Origin: Fidelibacterota bacterium | GTDB taxonomy: Bacteria > Fidelibacterota > Fidelibacteria > Fidelibacterales > Fidelibacteraceae | Length of the DNA stretch: 21,814 nt | Assembly (NCBI GenBank): GCA_029931905.1 | Contig: JAOZRH010000017.1 | Span: 1 to 21,814 of the forward strand | Direction of reading: 5' to 3' | In this document: positions 15,335 through 21,814 of the stretch, in pieces | How positions within the stretch are numbered: position 1 is the first letter of the stretch | Layout of the letters: the number at the start of each line of letters is the position of its first letter | Notes under the pieces: model-generated | Databases searched by the model: none | Seen by the model: the letters and a program-made list of their open reading frames with translations, nothing else | Told to the model about the DNA's origin: nothing | Position numbers and translations under genes: made by a program

Positions 15335-15928
15335 TTAAAATATATCAATAAGTCCAGATACCCCAATTAAATCATCATATGATACAAACTTATGAAGGTT
15401 TTCTGTTGACATTTGATATTTATTCCATGTTCGTTCTGGCATATATATTCCAGTACAATAATCTATGGTATCATCCTGCATAACATCAATTCGATCATCA
15501 AAGAAATAAATCTTAGCATACATTTGGTGAAACCGTTCCAACATTAATGCTTTTTCTGCAACCACGTCAACAAATGCATATTCAATTGTCACATCAGGAA
15601 ACTCATTTAACATAAAATCTCTAATCTGCTTAAGTCCTGTGCGCTTTGATAATATAACAATATCAAAATTTCTAAGTTTACCAAGTTTATTAAAGAAATT
15701 TCTGAAACCGGGAAAAAATTTTAATCTACTTGGATCATCTTGGATTGCAGTAATGATACTTCTGAATAATTTTTTATATCGAGGAATGTTATCCCATGTA
15801 AACTCAGATAAAAAGTCTTTATTGGTTATAATATCACCTGTTACTGCACTATAACATGTACAGATATGTTCTGTGGTTCTTACAATCGTATCATCAAAAT
15901 CAAATACAGCCACTTTTCGTTTAACCAT
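15335..15928 (-). CDS. HAD-superfamily phosphatase-like protein
   Basis: This 197-residue HAD hydrolase has motif I FDFDDTI (D10, D12, T14), motif II ILSKRTG (Ser), a Lys in the later VAEKALM region (motif III candidate) and motif IV IYFFDDRID with paired Asp. A cap-like helical insertion (LFRSIITAIQ ... RFFPGFRN-type region) follows motif I. It should be an Mg-dependent phosphatase or nucleotidase. It lacks the zinc cysteines typical of GmhB, so it is not clearly the heptose-bisphosphate phosphatase, although it could supply that step. A 5'-nucleotidase feeding dNTP pools (next to dUTPase) is equally plausible. The ATG has AAAGGAT upstream. It is the first gene after the rIIB terminator. Confidence 0.75.
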   Translation of the reverse strand: MVKRKVAVFDFDDTIVRTTEHICTCYSAVTGDIITNKDFLSEFTWDNIPRYKKLFRSIITAIQDDPSRLKFFPGFRNFFNKLGKLRNFDIVILSKRTGLKQIRDFMLNEFPDVTIEYAFVDVVAEKALMLERFHQMYAKIYFFDDRIDVMQDDTIDYCTGIYMPERTWNKYQMSTENLHKFVSYDDLIGVSGLIDIF

Positions 15929-15965
15929 AATGTATAATCCTTTATTTATAAATATAATATATCAT

Positions 15966-15997
15966 AAAAAAAGGGTAGAATCTTTCGACCCTACCCT
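15966..15997 (-). terminator. Rho-independent terminator after rIIB
   Basis: On the minus strand an 11-bp stem (AGGGTAGGGTC / GATTCTACCCT, two G-U pairs) closes a GAAA tetraloop and is followed by seven T residues. It lies four bases after the TGA that ends rIIB. Confidence 0.92.
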
Positions 15998-16000
15998 AAT

Positions 16001-17176
16001 TCATAACTATTTAATGGTGGAGTAGAATATACTTCCATTTTTCAATGTAATCACATATTCATAATTATTAATGATATCATTAAAGCATCTTTCAATTTTA
16101 TCAATATCATTCTTCCATATATTAACAAACGCCTTTGCCCATCTGGATTTTTTACGGGGTTTCAGTGCTGATGTAATCCGCGTATAATCAGTTATTGTCA
16201 TTGGGACTATCTGATATTTAAAATTACCAAGTTTAACAACTTTAATAATTGAAGTAGATTCATCTTTAATCTCAGACAATTCAAATGTAGCAGCTTCTGC
16301 ATCAGGATCAATGAAACCAACACTTGATTCAGTAACCATTATTTGCTCGTTTGATAAAGTTGCTGCTTCTGCATCAGGATCAATGAAACCAACACTATCA
16401 TTGATATCGGGTTTAACAACATCAACGGGTGCTTCAAATTTCTTACCAGATACAACTACGTCCTTGATTTCACCACCACTTTCATCACTAACACCAATAA
16501 CGAGATATTTACATACCCTTGCTTTCTGATGAGCATAGTTATGAGGGACCGAAACAACATCACGAGGATTAACCTTAAGTTCGAGCAATTTACCACCACA
16601 TTTGTAGATTTTAGCATAACTATATGGTGCAATATGCAAACCCGCTGAACAGGGTTGATTTGGGTCATCAACAACCCCACTACGTTCCATTTCAACAATC
16701 TTACCAACAGAATTGTCAATCTTACCAGTATAGTCATCCATGAAGTTAGATTTGACCTTCTTATAAGCAATGAAATGTCCATCTGATGTAAGGGCAAAAT
16801 GGTTTGCTTCAAGGAATTCAAACAACTGCTGTTTGGAATTGTTTGATGGATTGTCTTTTAGGTTGTTCCAAAAATTAATCAGATATTCAAAAGGAAGATC
16901 TTCTTCCATGAATTCAAATACTCTCTTGGAAATATATGTAGGGACAGGTTCGCCGTAAGAATATAGTATACCATCATCAACTACAAACAACTCATGTGAC
17001 ATTTTTTTCAACTTTTCAGCGATATCAATCATTGTTGGAATATCACCAAGATTACCTGATCTAATTTTTGCCAATACTTTGGCACCCAAGTCATCATTTC
17101 GATTAACCTGAACCACTTTACCATCAAAGTTAATCACAATTGTGTCTGTTAGAATGTGATAATTAACTGTTTTCAT
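16001..17176 (-). CDS. rIIB: rIIB-like protein
   Basis: This 391-residue homologue of T4 rIIB acts with rIIA in the rII phenotype and in resisting lambda Rex-type exclusion. The central domain is the best match: FLEANHFALTSDGHFIAYKKV, the DNSVGK segment, CSAGLHIAPYSYA, KVNPRDVVSVPHNY and ARVCKYLVI. A tandem repeat (GFIDPDAEAAT, twice) forms a linker before a C-terminal domain. The frame reaches TAG at 16007-16009. If TAG is sense it adds two residues (Q-L) and stops at TGA 16001, four bases before the terminator. The rIIA stop overlaps this ATG as ATGA, with AAAGGAG inside the rIIA end. rIIB sits directly after rIIA, as in T4. It is longer than T4 rIIB (about 312) mainly through the linker and C-terminal domain. 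Confidence 0.9.
16293..16396 (-). repeat. 32-bp direct repeat inside rIIB
   Basis: GCTTCTGCATCAGGATCAAT and the next 12 bases occur exactly at 16293-16324 and 16365-16396. They are 72 bases apart, which is in frame, and encode SVGFIDPDAEAAT twice in the linker. This recent-looking duplication is flanked by divergent sequence. Confidence 0.9.
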
Positions 17177-19341
17177 TTTAATACTCCTTTTTTATTATTA
17201 AATTTTAAGTTCATAAATTCTACTACATCACTATTGCTGACATTATAATTTACACCATATACAACTAATCTATATTCGTTTATAATATATTTTTTCAATA
17301 TTGTCAGTTTCTTTAATTTGCGTTGGATCAATTTTCTAATAATATTATATGCGGGGTGTTCCTGATAATTTTCTCCCCTTATATTTGCAACACTTTTAAA
17401 TAAATTCAATTTATTAACATTATTGGTGTAATTTTTATATCTCTGACTTTGCTGCTTAACATACTTAAGTGTATCAAAATATTGTTTAACTTTTGGATCA
17501 AGAATATCTTTTGATTTTAATACTGGATCAAATGCTGACCGTGGATTTAATTTGGCAGCATGTTCCCGAAGAAACCATTTCTGTTGAACGTTATTAAATA
17601 CTTTTGCTTCTATATCAGAATACCAATCTTGATAATGTTTCCACAAACCAAGCTTTTTAATCTTACGTTCATTTGCTTTTGATACAACAATGAGTTTATA
17701 TTTGGTACCATAAACTGCATTATACAAATTCAATAGTTCTTGTTTATTTGTACATTCAATAATATCAGCATCTACATATGGAATAAATAAAAATGTAAAA
17801 TCATTTCCCAAATTTTCAAACTGGGTACTGACCCTACACCCTTTATATGATAAACTATCATACGTGTAACAAATCATTCCATTAATTTTATCTCTAACAG
17901 ATTTAGGGGCTGCATCTGTCAATTTTATACATTTTTCAAATGCAGTAAAAAATGAACTATGTACATTTTCAAACCATTCCCGTGGTTTTATTGGTTGAAT
18001 AAAAGTTAATTTTGTAATCCCTTGTGCATACATAAATGCTTTTACTTTAGGGCGATCAAATGTCTTAGTGTATTTATCATTAAATATAATATTACCTTTA
18101 TCAAATGAATCACTTGATAATAATATAAATGTTTTAGTGCTATCTTTTTCATATCTCAACATACCATTATGATCAAGTGTATAATATTGAACAATTGCAT
18201 CATCCATAAAATCATATTTTAATTGTAATTTATTGATATTAGTTGATCCAGTTCGCTCAATAGTAAATTTCATATGATCATAAACGAAATCGCGTTTTTT
18301 AATAAAACGAAAACAGTTATTGAGATCTGAAAGATTTTCTATGATACCAACAATGTCTTCTTGTTTATCAATGAAGTCATCAATATCAGTTACCAATGCA
18401 GCATACCCTGTGTCAATTTTTTTACGGATAGTATTAATCGTATTTTTAGTATACTGCAAGTTCTCACGATTAACAGCAAGATCAATTTCACCTACATTAA
18501 ATTTTATAAACATAGATGATGTTTTACTAATATTGAAATTATCCAACAAACCGGGAACTTTAGATCCAATATCAAAATATATGATACCATCAACTACAGC
18601 ATGAACGCGGTGATTCAATGAAAGATAATCATTATTTCTTTCATAATAATCCATTGCACTTCCATCAAGAACTGTTATCTCACCAAATGTTTGATCAGTT
18701 ATTGTTTTATTATAATCAACTTCAAGCAGTTCTGCATTTTTAATGATTGGTCGAGTCTTCCAGAAATGTGAAGTTTGATGAACATATCTATAAACCTTAT
18801 AGAAATCGCTGGCATTGATAGTGATCTCAATGGTTGTTCCATTTGGAAGATTACAACCCTCTTCTTTGAATAAAAGATCGAGTTGTCCAACACCCTTATT
18901 CCCTTTATATGCAAGGTAAGTATATTGTACATTATCATAAATGGTTTTAATTGTGAATGAATCAGTATATGCCCAACCAACCTTTGCACCAACACCGAAT
19001 CCACCAGTTTGTTTATTGGAACCATTCTTAGTACTTTCACCCAAATAAACAAATACATTATTCATTCTATCAGGTGAAATGCCAACACCCACATCTATTA
19101 TCTTTAATGTGGGATCAAGGTTTGTAGGTAATATAACAGTAATTGGTTTATCACTACCAACTTCTCTATGGGAGTCACGTGCATTACACATATATTCCTG
19201 AACCAATATTTTTAATGGATTTTCATAGAGTTTGTTACATAGGATATCGAAAATTATAGCAGGATTTTTAATTCCAAAATCAACTGTTTCGCCACTATTA
19301 TTAGATTTTTCAACTAAATATTTATCTTTTTGTAATAGCAT
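17173..19341 (-). CDS. rIIA: rIIA-like protein with GHKL ATPase domain
   Basis: This 722-residue homologue of T4 rIIA (about 725 residues) is of matching length. The N-terminal 200 residues form a GHKL (HSP90/MutL/GyrB-type) ATPase: the N-box EYMCNARDSHRE (49-60, Asn53), the DVGVGIS box (83-89) and the glycine-rich lid GGFGVGAKVGWAY (113-125). A transducer-like domain, with GEIDLAVNRENLQYTKN, and a long, less recognisable C-terminal region follow. In T4 the protein is membrane-associated and needed against RexAB; the mechanism here is inferred. The ATG has GGGAGG at proper spacing, with a good promoter about 40 bases further upstream. Its stop overlaps the rIIB start. No TAG occurs in 722 codons. 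Confidence 0.92.
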   Translation of the reverse strand: MLLQKDKYLVEKSNNSGETVDFGIKNPAIIFDILCNKLYENPLKILVQEYMCNARDSHREVGSDKPITVILPTNLDPTLKIIDVGVGISPDRMNNVFVYLGESTKNGSNKQTGGFGVGAKVGWAYTDSFTIKTIYDNVQYTYLAYKGNKGVGQLDLLFKEEGCNLPNGTTIEITINASDFYKVYRYVHQTSHFWKTRPIIKNAELLEVDYNKTITDQTFGEITVLDGSAMDYYERNNDYLSLNHRVHAVVDGIIYFDIGSKVPGLLDNFNISKTSSMFIKFNVGEIDLAVNRENLQYTKNTINTIRKKIDTGYAALVTDIDDFIDKQEDIVGIIENLSDLNNCFRFIKKRDFVYDHMKFTIERTGSTNINKLQLKYDFMDDAIVQYYTLDHNGMLRYEKDSTKTFILLSSDSFDKGNIIFNDKYTKTFDRPKVKAFMYAQGITKLTFIQPIKPREWFENVHSSFFTAFEKCIKLTDAAPKSVRDKINGMICYTYDSLSYKGCRVSTQFENLGNDFTFLFIPYVDADIIECTNKQELLNLYNAVYGTKYKLIVVSKANERKIKKLGLWKHYQDWYSDIEAKVFNNVQQKWFLREHAAKLNPRSAFDPVLKSKDILDPKVKQYFDTLKYVKQQSQRYKNYTNNVNKLNLFKSVANIRGENYQEHPAYNIIRKLIQRKLKKLTILKKYIINEYRLVVYGVNYNVSNSDVVEFMNLKFNNKKGVLK

Positions 19342-19383
19342 TAATGTGTACCTCCCATTTAAGTTTTTTCAACAATATGAGAG

Positions 19384-19412
19384 ATACTACACTAATATTA
19401 TCTGATTGTCAA
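19384..19412 (-). promoter_or_regulatory. Sigma70-type promoter for rIIA-rIIB
   Basis: On the minus strand, TTGACA (19412-19407) is followed after exactly 17 bases by TAGTAT (19389-19384). Transcription would begin near 19377, leaving a short leader to the SD GGGAGG and the rIIA ATG. It separates rIIA from the heptosyltransferase gene upstream. It is the best promoter match in the window. Confidence 0.55.
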
Positions 19413-19426
19413 GTAAAAAATTTAGA

Positions 19427-20677
19427 TTAATTTAATTTAAGAGAATTTAATATATAATCATTCATGTTATTATATAGCTGTTCATCAATGGTATTATTAT
19501 ATACCTGACAACAACATGGGGCAGTCCAGAAATATTCTTTATCAAATCTACCACTATCAATCAACTGCTTTTGTTTATCACATATTTCATCTAATTTCTT
19601 AACATGAATAAAGCATGGCATCTTATCACATGTTGAAAATAAATTAAATGTGTGTGTATATTTATAATACTGTGTTCTACATTCAAATGGGAACGGACCA
19701 TATATTCCAATTGCAGGTCGTTCTACGCCTTCTCTAAAGTGCAACATAGCAGTGTCAACAGAAATAGTAAGATCTACATCAAATACATCTAAGAAAAATT
19801 GATCCAATGAATTAGCATGAATGATTTTAATTCGTGGATCTTTTTCTTTATGAGCAATGATAAACTTTTTATCTACCTCCACAAGATTTCTTGCATGTAC
19901 ATAAATATTAACATTAGCATCACCAATTATTTTTACAATTGCATGATATATATCTTCATACCGCATAGATCTAATTATTGCAGTTGACCTTGGATTAACT
20001 AAAATCGATTTAATATGTGTATCAATATTGGATGGTGCTTTATTAATACGCTTTGTCTTTAACATTGGTCTACCAAAATCAGGATCTAACTTGGCACCAA
20101 TTTGTTCATATTGAAGATTAAACCAATTTTTTTTACTATTTTCAATAACACCTTCATAAAATATTGTGCGGTTATTCTCATATGTTTTTTTCTTTGCCAT
20201 AATCGAATTAGTCCAATTTGAAACTGGTGCAAAATAAGAAATGAAATTGATTGGTTCCTTAAACCATTTAAAAATTGATCTATATTTTTCCTGTGATACA
20301 AACTTCATATTTTTAGATTTAATATTCAACATATTTGGGATGTAATATGCAATACTTGATAATGCAATTAAATCACCAATACCACCAGTACGAAGGATGA
20401 TTGGACTTGTCATTGTGTTAATTGGATCAGTGACATTAAATCGTTTTAAAGTTTCATCAATATTGTCATCCGATTTAATAACTTTTGACATCATTGATTC
20501 TTTATATGCATTACTCTGAACTGATGTATTTGTAGAAATTATTTCCATTAATCTTTTTTTAAAAGCTATCTAAATAACATCAGAAAATAAATACATTGAT
20601 TTGGGTTTAATTTTAATTTTGGTTTTAGTTTGATCAATTGACATTATCAATGATTTTTTAAATTCCACAATTCTCAT
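19427..20677 (-). CDS. GT9 heptosyltransferase-like protein with an in-frame TAG
   Basis: The true start is probably the ATG at 20677, which overlaps the TrpRS stop as ATGA and has AGGAG six bases upstream. Reading to the next ATG (20548) crosses a TAG at 20570-20572 (codon 36) and no other stop, giving 416 residues. The GT9 signature is present: ILRTGGIGDLIALS (94-107, the N-terminal Rossmann G-GD loop), VNPRST, and DLTISVDTAMLHFREGVERPAIGIYGP (about 302-327, the D-T-H/aaa-P-GP block of heptosyltransferases that bind ADP-heptose). A cysteine cluster (CDKMPCFIHV and PCCCQVYN) near the C-terminus is unusual. The family moves heptose from ADP-heptose to LPS core or other acceptors. The acceptor here is unknown. 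The basic, TAG-bearing N-terminal extension has no recognised domain. Confidence 0.83.
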
Positions 20678-21717
20678 TTATTGCTCCTAATATTATTTAT
20701 TGACTCTAAAATTCTCTTATATTCTTTAATTATATCATAACTTTGAATTTGATATAATCTCCAGTCAAAATCTACTATAATATCATAATAATCAACTGGT
20801 ACTGTACACATTTTACAAATCTGTACAAATATATCACTAATTGCATTTTTACAATTACCACAGGTTATACAACCTGTATCACATTGATCAAACATTGTCA
20901 ATACATTTGGAAATAATCTTTCTATCTCCATTCCAAATTTTAAATAAAATGGGCATTCATTGTGAACCCCTTGTGCAGTAGCAGATGTGCGTGAATATGT
21001 TATATACCCATTAATGTATTTTTTAATACCTACAATGTCATTAAATTTAACAAAATTATTTAATGATTTCGACATCTTAATTGTAGATCTATTATCTGTC
21101 AAAATATGTTTATATAAGTGAGATTGTACTAAAATATTTGAATCTTTAAATTTAAGTTTCTTTGCTATATCCCGTAAAATATTTATATTTGCATGTTGAT
21201 CATTTCCGACAAATACAATCATTGGAATATTGGGCTTAGTATATAAAAATACATCAAATGCCTGTAATATTGGATATAATAAAAATGCAGTTGATGTATT
21301 GGAACCCCCTTTAAATATTGGATTTTTTAATAACGTACTCAATTTCATTAATGGCAAATATTTGTATGTTAGTCCAATGTGATAGTCTGCGTGATCAAAT
21401 TGCATTATAAATTTAACTTTACGAAATAAGTAGTTGATATCATTACGATTAACATCATTAATTTTTAAATATGCAAGAAATAATGTTAAAATCTGACCTT
21501 TCAGTGTAATTGTATTTGTCCTAATTGTATTTACATCGAGTATTGATATCTCAGCATGAATCTCTGCCATCAAAAAATAAATGGTATTAACCTTGTCAAA
21601 GTTAGACAAAATTGTACGAAACATGTTGAATAGAGTCATTGAATGCCCTAAGTGTAATACGTTCGATGTTGGTCTTACTCCGAAGTAACAGTCAAATTTA
21701 TCATGTATAATTTCCAT
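20674..21717 (-). CDS. trpS: Tryptophanyl-tRNA synthetase-like protein
   Basis: This 347-residue class I synthetase is most like TrpRS. It has VRPTSNVLHLGH (HIGH motif at 22-25), AFLLYPILQAFDVFLY, VFVGNDQHANINILRDIAKK (the VG-DQ ATP/Trp-site block) and KMSKS exactly at 214-218. The C-terminal domain has CDTGCITCGNCK, like the TrpRS C-G-CK motif. It would charge tRNA-Trp. The ATG at 21717 is preferred over one at 21759 because AAAGG precedes it and the protein then begins as the family does. No TAG occurs in the frame. TGA is a stop here, so this enzyme is not evidence for TGA recoding. It ends in TGA overlapping the GT9 start, so the two are coupled. TyrRS is the alternative, but the DQ and CK blocks favour Trp. 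Confidence 0.85.
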   Translation of the reverse strand: MEIIHDKFDCYFGVRPTSNVLHLGHSMTLFNMFRTILSNFDKVNTIYFLMAEIHAEISILDVNTIRTNTITLKGQILTLFLAYLKINDVNRNDINYLFRKVKFIMQFDHADYHIGLTYKYLPLMKLSTLLKNPIFKGGSNTSTAFLLYPILQAFDVFLYTKPNIPMIVFVGNDQHANINILRDIAKKLKFKDSNILVQSHLYKHILTDNRSTIKMSKSLNNFVKFNDIVGIKKYINGYITYSRTSATAQGVHNECPFYLKFGMEIERLFPNVLTMFDQCDTGCITCGNCKNAISDIFVQICKMCTVPVDYYDIIVDFDWRLYQIQSYDIIKEYKRILESINNIRSNK

Positions 21718-21796
21718 TGTGATGCCTTTTTTTTTAAAATATACATAAAGATATATCATCTTTTGAAATTAATTGTTCAAAAGTAATATATAATAT

Positions 21797-21813
21797 ATAA
21801 CACGTAGTGTTAT
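21797..21813. repeat. Palindrome near the right edge
   Basis: ATAACAC-GTA-GTGTTAT is a perfect 7-bp inverted repeat, 80 bases upstream of the TrpRS start. It is compact enough to be an operator for a dimeric protein or part of a longer element cut by the window edge. Confidence 0.45.
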
Positions 21814-21814
21814 T

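Noticed and set aside
15335..15928. Firm call of the HAD protein as GmhB
   Set aside because: The typical GmhB zinc cysteines are absent, and the neighbours are nucleotide-metabolism genes; kept as generic HAD.
20674..21717. TGA recoding to Trp suggested by the TrpRS-like gene
   Set aside because: About eight genes end cleanly in TGA, several in ATGA overlaps, and no in-frame TGA with continued homology was found.
1..21814. CRISPR array or prophage attachment sites
   Set aside because: No regularly spaced direct repeats were seen; the only exact direct repeat noted is the two-copy rIIB linker. No integrase was found.

Overview
This is a low-GC, densely packed segment of a tailed bacteriophage, most likely a large T4-like myovirus. 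It carries an rIIA/rIIB pair, a RecA/UvsX-type recombinase, an SbcD/gp47-type nuclease, a TOPRIM primase, an ATP-dependent DNA ligase, a dNMP kinase and a dUTPase. No ribosomal, housekeeping or virion-structural gene was recognised. Genes have Shine-Dalgarno sites (AAGGAG, AAAGGT), many are joined by ATGA stop/start overlaps, and several units end in hairpin-plus-T-run terminators. The host is unknown. The heptose genes suggest a cell with an LPS-type envelope, and the SD use fits a host that uses SD-led initiation.

The most striking property is that TAG appears to be a sense codon. No gene called here ends in TAG; all use TAA or TGA. Six reading frames contain in-frame TAG but no internal TAA or TGA: a TnpB-like gene (6 TAGs), a heptosyltransferase-like gene (1), an HldA-like kinase (1), a thermonuclease-like gene (1 to 3), an unknown 240-codon gene (1) and the last codons of rIIB (1). 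Reading through TAG restores the proper starts, with RBS and ATGA coupling, of the kinase and the glycosyltransferase, and reveals the nuclease. Glutamine is the likely meaning, by analogy with known code-15 phages. No suppressor tRNA was found here.

Layout, right to left on the minus strand: TrpRS-like synthetase and GT9 heptosyltransferase; a promoter; rIIA-rIIB and a terminator; HAD phosphatase, dUTPase, dNMP kinase and a histone-H1-like protein, then a terminator; a small acidic protein and an HldA-like sugar kinase. A plus-strand island (10255-12444) holds an unknown acidic protein and the TnpB-like gene, each with a terminator, plus a decayed partial duplicate of the tnpB 3' end. The minus strand then resumes with an unknown helical protein, recombinase, unknown protein, SbcD-like nuclease, primase, a Cys-rich mini-protein, the TAG-containing unknown gene, GmhA, a DUF488 protein, thermonuclease, a possible mini-ORF, ligase, a DUF362 protein, HldC, and an HExxH protein at the left.

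The second theme is a scattered ADP-heptose route inside replication operons: GmhA (isomerase), HldA-like kinase, HldC (adenylyltransferase) and a GT9 transferase. A HAD phosphatase might supply the missing dephosphorylation step, and no HldD epimerase was seen. Together these could make and transfer a nucleotide-activated heptose during infection. The third theme is the TnpB homologue, whose three RuvC catalytic positions all appear substituted. It may be a nuclease-dead, possibly regulatory, RNA-guided protein rather than a transposon nuclease.
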